Part shown: piece after piece, positions 35,901 through 50,900 of the stretch | How the letters are laid out: the number at the start of each line of letters is the position of its first letter | Numbering within the stretch: the first letter of the stretch is position 1 | Assembly: GCF_905475395.1 (NCBI RefSeq) | Contig: NC_058338.1 | Location: 4,713,001-4,777,000, forward strand | Source: Chrysoperla carnea | Lineage: Eukaryota; Arthropoda; Insecta; Neuroptera; Chrysopidae | DNA length: 64,000 bases | Direction: 5' to 3' | Translations under genes and position numbers: made by a program | The notes under the pieces: generated by a model | Databases searched by the model: none | What the model was told of the DNA's origin: nothing | Seen by the model: only the letters and a program-made list of their open reading frames with translations

Positions 35901-38900
35901 GATCAGCTCAGCTGTCCTTTGGCTTTCAATGACCATCAAAGCCAATCCTGCTAGCCTATCATCTCCCATTTTACTCCTTAGATAGGTTTTCAGACGTCTG
36001 AGTCACGAAAATCTTTCAGCCGTTGCTGTGGTAATTGACCAGGAAAGACTAATCTCAAGAAAATTTAGTATGCATGGCAGAGTTTTACTCAAATCATATT
36101 TTAAAAACAGACCATCATGCTTGCAAAGTGACGGTTTTTCGATGGTATCTTGAGAGTTCCTAAAGTTAGTAATTGCAAAGGCTTTATATATTTTGTATCC
36201 ATTTAATTTGTAGAAAGAACATGAATCATTTGAATGTGTATGCTATTTGTTTTTGTGGTGAAATTAGAATCAATAGACATTTTATTAAATCATAAATCTG
36301 ATAGGGTGATGGACATGCCCATCGTGTCCATATGGGTGGATTCGCCACTGCCTAAAATTAATAAAATTTGAATTTGCCTGATTAATCATTTGTCTGAAAA
36401 CTCTCAGATACTCAATAATTCAATAATTAATGATCAACATTATTCATTTATTTGAAAAAATAACTTATATTGTTCTGAATCGTTTTTAAAACATGCGTAG
36501 TCTGAGGAAATTTCTGAAATATCAGGTTTCAGATGTTTAGTATGCCATAGCCATTTGGGTAAATGCACTTATTTTTTTTTAGCAAATGATGAGTTTACGG
36601 GAGTATTTAAAAAATATTTTTTTTTTACATTATATTTAAAAATTATTTCAGTTAATATAATAAATATTTGAATATTTCATTCGTATAAAATTATTTTTTT
36701 TGTTTATTTTATAAAATATGAATGTTTTTTTTGTTTTTTTTTTTTTTTACAAATATTTTATTTGCATTTTTTAGGTCTCTATATATTATAAATACGAAAG
36801 TAAGCATGTTTGTTTGTTTGTTATGCTTTCACGCTAAAACTAGCGAATGGTTTTTAATGAAACTGTACAGCAATATAGCTCATACTTCAGAATAACACAT
36901 GAGATATAATTTATAAAGATATATTAATAAAAAAAAAAAAAATAAAATAAAAATTAGCTTAATTTGACATAAATTACAGATTTCTGTAAAAATATTCAAT
37001 ATAAAATATTTCACGGCCGTTTTTTCTGATATACTCAATGAATATAATTACGACTATTATACATTTAAAAAAATAGAAAACCTTACATATATTTTACCTG
37101 TGTAAAACAATCCTTACCATTATTTCGAGTGTTTATAGAAAGGGGATAAGCGAGAGTAATCTTTATCAATCGTTACTTTTAAACCCAGCGAAGCAGGTGG
37201 GAATCACACTAGTAGGTATATAAAACCGGAGTCTAACCGGAGTCTAAATGATTTTGACTTTAATCGAGTTTTGAGTTTATTAGGAGTTTGAAGTAAGCTT
37301 CGAGTAAGTCGTATTCTATATTGAACTATTATTTATTAAATAAACATTTGTAATAAAGGAATTTTTATTTTTATCCTTTTCTATTAATACCTAATTACTA
37401 TTGTATTGATTAGTGAAACCTTATTAGGTATAACTAACAGAAACTTGGTACGTCAGTTCTTTATTAATACAAAAACAAATGACAATTAGGGAAGAAATAC
37501 ATCTTGCATCTTGGAACGCTGAATAAGCTTGCTCGGACATTTCGTATATGGATGGAGAAACTTGGTTTTTTTATTTTTTATGCCTTTGCTATATGTTTAC
37601 TTTCTATTAAATAGTTTTTTTATTTGTTTTGAAATTAGGGATAAAAAAATTTTTCGATTTTTCCAATTTTTTTAAGGGGTACCCCTTTGAAAAAATCAAG
37701 AAAAACGGGAAAAAAAATTTTGTTTTGGAATTTGATGAAACTCGGTGGATGGGGTAATTTTGACCCAAAAAGTATAAAAATCGGGTTAATTTAATGATTG
37801 GATGCAGAGTTTCTGAGATATCGCAATATTTGGATCGATTTTAGTTCGTATCTCAAAAACTATTCGATCAGGCATCAAATGCTAGTGATTTTTGGATTTT
37901 TTGGGTCAAAATTACCTTATATACTGAGTTTTATCGAAATTGGAGATAAAAATTTTTTTTTGATTTTTTGCAATTTTTTTAAGGGGTACCCCTTTGAAAA
38001 AATCGAGAAAAATGTAAAAAATTATTTTGTTTTGGAATTTGATGAAACTCGGTGGATGGGGTAATTTTGACCCAAAAAGTATAAAAATCGGGTTAATTTA
38101 ATGATTGGATGCAGAGTTTCTGTGATATCGCAATATTTGGATCGATTTTAGTCCGTATCTCAAAAACTATTCGACCAGACATCAAATGCTTGCGATTTTT
38201 GGACTTTTTGGGTTAAAATTACCTTATATACTGAGTTTTATCGAAATTGGAGATAAAAAAAATTTTTCGATTTTTTGCAATTTTTTAAGGGGTACCCCTT
38301 TGAAAAAATCAAGAAAAACGGAAAAAAAATTTTGTGTCGTCAAATTGGAATTTGACGAAACTCAGTGGACGTGTTTATTTGGATCCAAAAAGTATAAGAA
38401 TCAGGTTAATGTAATGATTGGATCTATAGAAAGTATCATGGGAAAAAAAGTTAAACTCCATAAAATTTTTTCGAGAATGCTCACTAGAAAACGCAGCAAA
38501 TGCAGCTGTTCTCAGATGCCAGATGCATTTTATTCCTACTTAATTTCAATAAGAAAAGAAATATCCAAAATCAAGCCATCTTCAAATAAACTTTTCCGTT
38601 GTGGTCTAGCTTTTATCCAAATGTTAATAAAAAAAAAGTTTTTTTTCAATATATGTATAGTAAAATAATTACCTGGTGGATATCCCATTGACGAATGTAA
38701 CGAGTCCATAGCAAGTCCTAAACCATTGACTCCATACGGTGCTGATTTTAAGTAGGCCATTCCAGCACTGGGTGTTGAACCACATGCTGGACCGAATGAG
38801 GGGAATGTTAACTCACCATCGGGATTACAACTGTAATTAAAGGAGAATATTTCATTAAATTAGGTTGACATGTCAGCAAAAGTTTGTAATTAATTTAATT

Positions 38901-41900
38901 TCCACTTCTATCGCTAAAATTCTTATTAGTTAAACTTCTCGAGACTTCTTCTTCAAAAACCCAGGCTGGATAATTAACTTAATCTTGGTATCAACAGTGC
39001 TGGATTAGGCGAAATAATTCAAAGGCAATCCGAATTATTTTATTATTATTTCTTTATTATATTGGAAAGTTATTCGTAATGACCTCAAGGGTCGCACCAG
39101 ACCCCTGTACGAATTGAAATAAGACACTGGAATGTGGTGTACGCTGATTCAATCGATCGATAATCCTTTCATATAATAGGACTTAAAAAAGCAGTTGATA
39201 TTTGTAGGTAATTTTTGGTACAGAATTAAAATGAGCAATTATACAGTTTTTTTTTATTGACATATTCTTGAGAACATAAAAATAAGACCAATAATATTAA
39301 ATAAAAATAAAATTTAAAACTGCTTTATTCTATACAGGGTGTAATAATAACTTTTTTATTATAAGGTTTACGAAAAAAAGTTATTCTTTATAAAAAACTC
39401 TGCTTTTAAAAATATTAACCTTGCTATTCACTGTTGACTGGATCCCCGGACACTATGGTTGGAACGGTAATGAGAGAGCAGACAAGCTGGCCAAACTGGG
39501 AACCACCATGGCTCCCACTCAAGAAAAGCTTGCGAGGATGCCATACCAAGAGGGTCTTAACAGATTAGGAGATAATCTGAAAAACCAACAAATAAAGGCA
39601 TGGACCAGCTACGAGGGAGGGCGAATCGCCAAAAGCCTGTTGGGTGAAGGAAACTCGCTCGGTAACAGAGCCGAGGAGATCTTAAAACTAAACAGAGCTG
39701 ATATTAGAGTCATCGTAGAGTTACTCACAAGGCATAATAACCTGAACAAATTCCAACATTAGATTGGAAAAAGACAATCTCCCGTGTGTGACAGATGCGG
39801 AGAAAATTCAGAAGAAACATCGATCCACTTTCTCTGTTACTGCCGCTCATACAGCAGCGAAGGAAATGGTTTGATCCGGCTATAGTCGAACCAGAAAAAT
39901 TAGCTCAACGCTAGGCAAATCCTGGTTTCAGTACATCAGTTGGTTATAATAGCCACTGAAAAGTGTAGCGGGGATAGAGTACAAGGATCTATTTGGCTAG
40001 GTGCTCTGAACCATTGCTTCGAGGCGCGATGCTCGAGCATGGCCCGCTAACCACCATACCATACCATACCATACCATACCATTCACTGTTGACATAGAAC
40101 GTACAGGGTGCAAAAATTGTGAAAGTTCCTACATATCTCGGGAGTGATTTCTTGAACCGATTCCTTTATTATCTATTCAAAATGGTTAACATTCCAATCG
40201 AACTTTTTCAATTTGTGGACGTCCTATACATTCTATGTCAACAGTGAATTAATATTTTTGAAAGCAGAGCTTTTTATAAAGAATAATTATTTTTCTTACC
40301 TAAACCTTAAAATCAAAATGTTTTCCATATGTAGCTAACTTAGCTAGACTCTGTATATATTATTAACTATCTATATTTGTGTGAGAATCGAATTTCAAAT
40401 TGTAATATTAAACCGGATTTATTTTTATTTTTTAACCTTCATATTATGTACAAAAAGGGACATTATTTTGTAATATTTCTCGCCTGATGTAGCCTAACTA
40501 GCTAGCTATAGCTCGCCATCCGTATAGTGAATGTTTTGTACTCAGGGTGTTCTTTTAACATAATGTCAGTTGTCACCTTCTCCTATAAAGCCATCTAAAC
40601 ATGTCAAATGTTTTAAAAGCAATATTCTGTCAAACTACAGATTAAACATTAAAAAAAAAAAAAAATACACTTATTTTTATGTTTTTATTTCTTAGTGTCC
40701 TTCTTTCATTGATTATATAGACCGTGAGTCTACAATTAAAACGAAATTTCTAAGATTGTTTTTGCCTGTAAGGTTTGGTCCTCAAAGTTCCAGGAAATCG
40801 GGATATAATCCAAAGAGTCGGGAGATAATGGAAATAATCTAATTATATTACCAAATCATCGAAATTGGTTGGCGTGATATTGAGTTATTGGGTTTTCTCA
40901 TGGACGCCGTTATCAGAACTCGACCAAAATGCAATGGGACCACACGGGAAGCACTACCTTTCGAATAGATAAAGAATCATAAAAATCGGTTCACCCAGTC
41001 GAAAGTTCTGAGGTAACAATCATTAAAAAAAAAAAATACAGTCGAATTGATATCCTCCTCCGTTTTTGTTTGAAGTCGGTTAAAAAAGACCTGTTCAAAA
41101 CTATTGAATTTACCTGAATATGAAACAAGTGAAAACAAACAATTGACTGAGTTAATTGTTAAAATACCATATATAGAAAGTGTTGAACGTCAGTGCTTGC
41201 ATTGTTTTTTTTATAAATTAGAAGAGTTAAAACTAACAAAACTATGGCGGCTTGTTTTGTTTTTCGCAAAGTTTAGAAAGTATTTTCTAGAATTTCTTTT
41301 CGAGAATGTTCCACAAGACCACTATTTGAAGCTACCTACAAATTTTCAACTCAATATCTTTTATAGTTTTGAAGAAAATGGACATCAAAGTTTTATCCTA
41401 ATTTCATACATATCAATTTGAATGTCGCGGTAATGTACTTTATTTCGTTAACTACAATATACACCAATAGATGTCAGGAAGAGTCATATTTTGCAGTGTA
41501 TGTTTCAGTTTTTCATGAAAAGACGTGATAAAACGACGCTTTAAAAAAATAAAGCTAGCTAGATCGACTTTTCGTCCCAAAAAAATCCCTGCATAATCTT
41601 TTTCATGAAAATCGTTGGAGCTATTTCCAAGATCGTGGAAATTTTGATTTGATGGATAGACCATAGGCTCTGTGTGATATTAGTGACCAGCTGGGGAATC
41701 AAAGTCAAGGATCATTTAGAGGCAATTTATACAGAAAACCAAGGCCCACACCATGCTGTATCCCCTATTGGTTAAGCTAAATGGGCTAACGGTCTAATTG
41801 ATTATATATATATATATATATATTTTTATTAAATGACATTTCTTGAGTCACAAAGTAAGGTTGTAATGTGATGGCACACTATTAAATAATACCTTATTAT

Positions 41901-44900
41901 AAATATATTTTATAAATAAGTAATCTATTTTAATTTAGATTTGATTGACGTGAAATTTTATATCATCAGTGATTATAAAAATATATAAAAATTGTTTGGG
42001 GGATAAGATGTTTAGGTTCTTTTTTTTATATTTGGGTTTCGTTTTGTTTTGGAGGATTCAATTACTCCCTCATAGAAGAGAGTTAAAAAAATAATGAGTT
42101 TTTGTTGTTGTTGTTGAAAGTATTGTTTTTCATTACATAAAGGTTTGGGGAAAGCTAGTGTAATTATTATTGTAATTATTTAGATAATATAATAACATTT
42201 GTATTGGGAATATATCCTGTCTATAATAGTAAAACAGTTAAATATCCCGGAATTAAGCAAATGCGTAATAACTACCGAAAAACTGACATGGCAGCTGAAA
42301 AGAATGACCCAAACTTAGTGGTGTTCAAAACAAATTCCAATAACATCGGAACAAATTTGCCTGTGTTATCAAAAAAATTGAATTTTTTAACTTTATGACG
42401 TCATCAGAATCCAAAAAATTTAATTTTGCTCTATCACATCCAAATTTTATCCAATTTTGATAAACCAAGTATGTAATCCTACTAAATTTGGGTCATACTT
42501 TTCAAATTTGTGATTATAATTAACCTAGCTCTAATAAGTTTCAAGAATTTGGAGACCAGGTCCCGGAAATAGGCATATAAATGATAGCTAGAGAAAACTG
42601 ACATCGCAGCTGAAAAGAATGACCCAAAATTAGTGGTATTCAAAAGAAACTCCAATAAGATCGGATCAAATTTGCCTGTGTTATCAAAAAAATCGAATTT
42701 TTCAACTTTATGACGTCATAAGAATCCAAAAAAATTTAATTTTGCTATATCACATCCAAATTTTATCCAATTTTGATAAACAAAGTATGTATTCCTATTA
42801 AATTTGGGTCATACTTTTCAAATTTGTGATCAGAATTAACCTAGCTCTAATAATTTTCAAGAATTTGGAAACCTGGTCCCGGAATTAAGCATATAAGTGA
42901 TAGCTAGCGAAAAACTGACATCACAGTTGAAAAGAATGACCCAAAATTAGTGGGTTTCAAAAAAAATTCTAATAAAATCGGATCAAATTTGCCTGTGTTA
43001 TCAAAAAAATAGAATTTTTTAACTTTATGACGTCATGAGAATCCAAAAAATTAAATTTTGCTTTATCACATCCAAATTTTATCCAATTTTGATAAACAAA
43101 GTATGTAATCCTACTAAGTTTGGGTCATACTTTTCAAATTTGTGATCAAAATTAACCTAGCTCTAATAAGTTTCATGAATTTGGAGACCTGTTCCCAAAA
43201 TTAAGCATATAAGTGATAGCTAGCGAAAAACTGACATCGGAACTGAAAAGAATGACCCAAAATTAGTGGTATTCAAAAAAAATTCCAATAAAATCGGATC
43301 AAACTTGCCTGGGTTATCAAAAAAATCGAATTTTTCAACTTTATGACGTCATCAGAATCCAAAAAATTATATTTTGCTTTATCACATCCAAATTTTATCT
43401 AATTTTGATAAACAAAGTATGTAATCCTACTAAATTTGGGTCATACTTTTCAAATTTGTGATCAAAACTAACCTAGCTCTAATAGATTTCAAGAATGTGG
43501 AATCCTGGTCTCGGGATTTAGCCAGATAAGTGATAACTGGCGAAAGATTGACATGGCAGCTGACTGTGTTATCAAAAAAAATTGACTGTGTTGTCAAAAA
43601 GGTCATATTCATATCTAATGTTACAAAATAGCTACCCCACGCCGATTACTGATAAGATATTATTTAAAATTTCGACATTAAATCTATCAATTAAAAAGCA
43701 TTACATAATGAAGGGATTATTAATAAAATTTGATAACAAAAACAAATTTCACTTAGTATTATTATGTTAAATAAATTCTAAAACGATGCACATTTTGTCT
43801 CATTAAAAATAATTTTAACGAATCAATTAAACTTCTAAAAACAAATTCATTAAATTAAGAGCGTAGAGGTAAAAACATATCAATTATTTATTATAACTCC
43901 GTTCAAGTGTACGTACGAGATATAAAATGCAATAATATAACAAGTGAAAACAAACAATTGACTGAGTTAATTGTTGAAATACCATGCATAGTCAGTGTTG
44001 ATTTCTTTATCACATTACACATACAAACATGTGACACACATACATAACTGATAATCAAGTATAGTACATATTATAAAATTTCCGCCTAATTGGCACCCTC
44101 ACGGCTAAACAGTGATGTTTACGAAAAAATGTTTCAAACAAAAGTTGTTTAATTTTTGATAAGGAAGATTTTACATTTAAACTTTTGTTCTATCTCTAAC
44201 GGTTTACAAGATGGGTCCTACGGACCAAAGATCCAATTGACCTATGATACTTATTTACGAACTTGACCTCACTTTTTACGTCCTGAGTACGCTGTAAAAA
44301 TTTTAGCTCGATATCTTTTTTCGTTTTTGAGTTATCGTGTCCACAGACGGACGGACGGACGGACGGACAACCGGAAATGGACTAATTAGGTGATTTTATG
44401 AACACCTGTGACAAAATTTTTTTCCTAGCATCAATATTTTTAAGCGTTACAAACTTGGGACTAAACTTAATATACTATGTATATTTCATAGATACATGGT
44501 ATAACAAATAGATTTAAGATTATAAATAAAAGAGAAAACCAGTCAGTTATATGTTTATTTTATTTGAACAGATATAGAGATAGATTAAAATATTAGATAA
44601 ATAACATTTGAAAAAAGTTTTATCTAATAAATAAATATATTATATCATATACATTAGATATACACCCTTGTATAAATAAATATATGGGTAGTTCTACGAA
44701 CTAAAGAATTTTCCGAGTGTCAATTCTCAAAATATCATGAAAAATTTGTTAAAAACAAATTTATTTGTATAACATACTTATTATTTTCACCTATTTTTAA
44801 CCCCCCGAACTAAAAAAAGAGGTGTTATAAGTTTGGACGCTATGTGTGTTTGTCTGTTTGTAGCATCGTAAATTAAAGGGCATTTAATTACAATTAAAGG

Positions 44901-47900
44901 CATGGACCAGCTACGAGGGAAGGCGAATCGCCAAAAGCCTGTTGGGTGAAGGAAACTCGCTCGGTGACAGAGCCAGAGGAGATCTTGAAACTAAACAGAG
45001 CTGATATTAGAGTCATCGTAGAGTTACTCACAGGGCATGATAACCTGAACAAGTTCCAACATCAGATTGGAAAAAGACAATCTCCCGCGTGTGACAGATG
45101 CGGAGAAAATTCAGAAGAAAAATCGATCCACTTTCTCTGTTACTGCCCGGCGCTCATACAGCAGCGAAGGAAATGGTTTGATCCGGCCCTAGTCGAACCA
45201 GCAGAAATTAGGAAACTCAGCGCTAGGCAGATCCTGGGTTTCAGTACATCAGTTGGTTATAATAGCCACTGAAAAGCGTAGCGGGGATAGAGTACAAGGG
45301 TCTATTTGGCTAGGTGCTCGAGGCGAACCATTGCTTCGAGGCGCGATGCTCGAGCATGGCCCGCTAACCTTCATACCATACCATACCATACCATACCAAG
45401 TATCCTTTTCATCTCATCTGATGTCCTTGACCATCATTTTTATAATGATTTAAGAAGAAGTGTTATAAGTTTAAAGTGTTTATCTGTACGTCTGTGTGTT
45501 TCTCAGTGACATCGTAGTCCCTAAACGGTCGAACCGACTCGATTGAAAACATTTTATAGCAAAGTTTCCAAAAATCGATTTACAAGGAATAAATCACATT
45601 TGTCGGGGGTTTTTTAAATTTTGTAAATTTCACTTATCTTGTTTAGTTTGTAGAACAACCCAAATATATTATACCTACACCCTTCAATAAATAAATACAT
45701 TATATAGATCATTAGTACACTAATAGGTGGACTTGAACGAGTGTAACATCTATGAATGTAGTATGTATGCATTATAGAGATCACCAAGGTTTACCCTATC
45801 TTGATTGCAATTTATTCGTAACATATGAGACATATTACGGATTGAATAATCAATTCAGAGCAAAACATTTCAAAATAGATAAAGATAATTATTAACAAGA
45901 TCATAAAAATGTAATTTTTAAAGCTACTGGAACAATCTTAAATCGTTTATTCATAGTCTAGTTGATAAGCTGAAAATGGTGAACAAAGGGATTTTTACAA
46001 AATTTAAAACATGACAAATGCGATTTATTCCTTGTAAACCAATTTTTGGAAACTTAACTTTAAAATGTTCTCAATCAAGTCGGTTCGACCGTTTATTGGC
46101 TACGATGCCACTGAGAAACACACGGACGCACAGATAAACACTTTAAACTTATAACATTTCTTGTTAAATTAATATCAAAGTGATGGTCAAGGACATCAGA
46201 TGAGATGAAAAGGATACTTAGAGAGCTATCATTTTTTGGGACAAATAATTGGATATATTTTAATTGAAATTGAAATATTTGAGAAGTCAGGTTTATTTGA
46301 CCATACATTTCCATAGTAAGAGCACTCTCCGTTAAATAACCTTTCAAATAAAACCAAAAACTTAAAAATCGGTTCATCCGTTTAGGCGCGGCAATGCCAC
46401 AGACAGACACACACACATAGCGGTCAAACTTATAACACCCCTTTTTTTAGAATAAAAAGTGGTACAGTTTGACCAAATTCAATTAAATAATTTAATACTT
46501 TTTTTAAAATGCCTTCCATTTTTAAATGAAATTTACTAAAATCCACTGATTATCATTGGCTACTGGTAATCGAATGATAGTCACTGAATGAACAAATGTA
46601 TCAATTTTTGCCATACCCGTATCTCCCAAATTAGGCCTCAGATCCAAATTTGGAAAAGAGTTTTTTTGTTGCTCTTGATGAGCTTATTTTCGGAAGGTAG
46701 GTTTCTGCAGTCAATAACAGAACACGTTGTATATGTCCTCTATCATTGGCAGACTGTAAAAAATTGATTATGTTTTTCTGTTACGAGCTGACGATCTAGA
46801 AATGACTAGATAATAAAATCCAGGTTTGATGTTTAAGTATGATTATGAATACTGTCACAAAAGAAATCTCAATCGAACCTGGGTCTTTTGGATTCATGCC
46901 ATGAGCCTTAATCAACTAGGCCATATGTATTCTAGACACAATGTGTAATTTTTGCAACTTAACGAATTTTATTTTTGTTTTACGATTTTTAATAAACAAA
47001 TAAAATCCCTTTGAGAAAATGAAATAAAATCTAAATCATTCTAAAATATAGATAGGTATAAATGTGTAGGTACTGATTTTAATATAATAAGTAAGTACTT
47101 ATTTTATATATGATCAAAATAACTTTTATGTAATTGAAACGTCAAAAATTAAATCAAATGAAGAGGAACGGAATAAACAAACATGTTATAGATATTAATG
47201 AGAGGGAATATAACACACAAATAAATTATCTTTAATGGCTTTTATCATATTTATTATCTTCTGTATTGAAGTATGTTAACTTTTAAACAGGTGCACAACT
47301 TATATAGGGGAGAGTAGTCATAAACGTACTCATTAGCTTTAAAGAGCTGATGAATCAAAAAAATTTAAGATAGTTCAGATGATGTTGGTCTTATCCAAGT
47401 TTGTGACTCGGAACGCCGAACTAACTTAGTTGAAAATCAAAAAAACCTGTGAAAATTTCGGTCTTTTTATCAGATTTTGGTTATTATAACCCTTTAGTTT
47501 TTAAAGTAGACTAAATTTGCTACCATATGAGACTAGAATTGTCTCTGTAGACACAATACTTTCCGCTATAAAGCCTTTCAAAGTTTATCATTTTTTCGAA
47601 CTTCGCAATTTTCTGAAATATTCTATCGTTTTGGATGGGATTTGGCCATGATTCTTTGAAAATTTGTTTCAGGTTTACTAAATGCTAATTAAAATATCAC
47701 TTGACTTCTAATTTTTATATTTAATTGCCATATAAAACTGCAATTTTTGTATAGATTACTGACAAAACTATACCAGTTACGAGAAAACCACCCGCTAAGA
47801 AGTAAGTGATAGTACGTAATAGGTGACTCTACCTTATACAAAACAAGAAATTAGAAATTTTCTACCCTGGAATATAAAATATATAAAGTTTAGTATCTAG

Positions 47901-50900
47901 GTATATACCTGCGCTAATTTAACATATATGATAAAAGTTATTATTAAAATGCCATCTAGTGATTAAAACATCAAAGCATTTATATTTTAATTATTAAAAT
48001 CAAAGATAAAATCAAACAAAAGTTTGTATGTGTATTTTTGATTCTGGGAATAACAAACATTCTCTATGAATTTCTATATGTAGGTACAGAATGTGTTGAA
48101 TAAATTACGATTCTGATTCTAAATGTTAAACCTCTCAACGGTCGCCCTGGATCTAAGAGGGGGGGGGGGGGAAATCGTGGCTCTAATCCAGCCTAGCTGG
48201 TTTTTGAACACATTCTTAGTTGATTTATGAATGTAAAATTTTGTTCAACTACTCAATTGGTTCGGTACGATGAACGAAAAAAGTGATTGCAACTGGTCAT
48301 ACACGATAAACTTAGCCACTTTAAATCTATTTTCTTGTCATTAACGCTTTGTACACTCTGTATATACTGAGTTTTTAAAATTAATTAAATGATGTACATT
48401 TTGTTAATGTTATGCTTAACGTTTAAAAATGTTTTATAACTTTTATTAAAGGAAAAGTTTTAATACTTCTTTATAATAAATATTATTTTATTTTATAAAG
48501 AACAATAATAATATGCATGTTAATTAATAAATGTCTGTCAATATTCATCAGAATATATTCATAAATAAACCTCAAAATTTGTGTTCAAGTAATGAAATTG
48601 ATGTTTGTATTTATTACAAATATATTGTAATGAATAAAAAGAAAAAAATCTTACATATCAACGGTATTGGTGCATCAATGAATGCTTTTACTCGGAAGTC
48701 CTCAATAGAAATTCCGATTATGATTAAAATAGATTTATTATGATGCACTGAATGTAAATATATAAAATCGTTACAAATTTGGAGAGAGGAAAGTGCCGCT
48801 ATTTTGCGAAAGCCCCGTAACCGTGCACTTTAAGCCAAAAATGGAAATAACCCTTTTTGTAGATAATTAAATTTCCTATCTTTTCGGTCAATTTTTTTTT
48901 TTAATTAAAAAAAATTTGAAGAGGTGGTGGCTGCTTTTGCAGGTAACAAGGCAAATTATTTATTGCTAATTATGTCACTAACGTTATGTATTTTTAACTG
49001 ACTTCAAACAAAAAAGGAGGAGGTTATCTATTCGACTGTATTTTTTGTTTGCTTGTTACCTTAGAACTTTCGACTGGGTGAACCGATTTTGATAATTCTT
49101 CATCTATTTGAAAGCTAGTGCTTCCCGTGTGGTCCTATTTCATTTCGGTCGAGTTCTGATAACGGTATCCATAAGAAAATCATAAAAGTCTTAAATTTGC
49201 ATTAAGTATTTATTGTTTAAACAAATATTAGAAGAGATATCGGTCAAATATTCAATAAGTAAATCGTCGTATAAATCACAAACGGTTAGTGATACAAAAA
49301 AAAGTTATTTTACAAAAAAGGTTGGTAATTTAATTTTCTACAATAAAGGTTATTACCATTTTTAGTCTAAAGTGCACGGTTATGGAGATATAACCTAAAA
49401 TAGTTATCCTTAAAATGAAGACACTTCTTTCGTCTATTTTTGTAAGGATTTTGTGCATTTACATTCAGTACGTGATACTGAACCTATTTAAATAATAAAA
49501 TAACTCCTGTAATTTAGTGCATTATGGACAAGAGTAATTAGCTTCTATATAATCTGTAGTGTCTGTATTAAGAATAATTCTGCTTTCGAACTAAAGTCCC
49601 TACATCATCACTACATATTATAAAACAAAGTCGCTTTTTCTGCCCCTATGTCCCTATGTCCATTTGTACGCTTAAATCTTTGAAACTACGCAACGGATTT
49701 TGATGCGGTTTTTTTTAATAGATAGAGTGATTCAAGAGGAAGGTTTTTATGTATAATGCATCCATATTATAGTAGAGTAAGGGGTTGAAATAGGGGTTGA
49801 AAGGAATATGCTTCAAAAACTAAAAAAGTTGTGCATCGATTAAGCTCAAATATTGACACGATATCCAACCAGCTTCAAAGATCTATTGTTTTTATCTACT
49901 TTTAACCTTCGGAGGGTAGAAAGGTGTAGCGAAAAAGTGGGAAGGAATTATCGAATATTTACAAATATACCTAAGTGGGGTATCAAATAAAAGAGCATGA
50001 CGTGTACATTACAAAACTGTTATCCCACGCAAGGAAATGTGGAGGGAGGGGTGCAAGTGAGGATGTTGCCCAGCAAAGCGGGTAGTTCACAGCTAGTCCA
50101 AAATATATTAAAAAAATATATGTTATTAATATTTATAGCACAGTGTATTAAAATAATTTATGAATATCGTTTATATGTTAATCATCTCATGCAGTCAGTC
50201 ACGCATGTTAACGCTAATAAATACAATAACAAGAATTCTTAATGCTTCACATGTACCTACGCCCGTAGTTCTATTGTTGGGGTCATAACATTATAGTGAG
50301 GGAGTGATTTTATTATTATTGTAGTGAATATTGAAGGACTGAATATTAGTTTGAAAAGGGCATTCTTGTGGTATTTAGTTTATATATATAGATATTGTTG
50401 TATAGCACATACATTGGTTTTGTGTGATAAGCACCCTCTAATGTTTATATGACTCTATCAACTGTACACAGGCAGAGCACTATCTGTATTATAGTGTAGT
50501 AGTGGTAACAAGAGGAACACACTAACTATAGTGCTAAATAAACTACATATATTTTATATGTTCAAATTATACGGAAAGTTGGTAAAATATTGAATTATTT
50601 AGGGCGAAACAGAAACATAAATCAGTGGAAAAATTTACAAAATTTAAAAAACCCCTGACAAATGCGATTTATTCCTTGAAAACTGATTTTTGGAAACTTA
50701 TCTATAAAATGCTCTCAATTAAGTCGGTTCGACCGTTTAGGGGCTTCGATGATACTGAGAAACACACAGATGCACAGATAAACACTTTAAACTTATGACA
50801 CTCCTTCTTTAATCAAGATCAAAGTGATGGTCAAGGACATCAGATGAGATGAAGAGGATACTTAGAGAGCTATCATTTTTTGAGACAAGTTTTGGAAATA

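Noticed and set aside
37798-38668. 88- and 160-codon frames in the 307-bp array
   Set aside because: Both repeat the same satellite-derived peptide ([13 protein letters not shown]) and have no independent coding evidence.
42204-43770. Short open frames in array 2 and just after it
   Set aside because: They are products of repeat sequence; units have indels that break any common frame.
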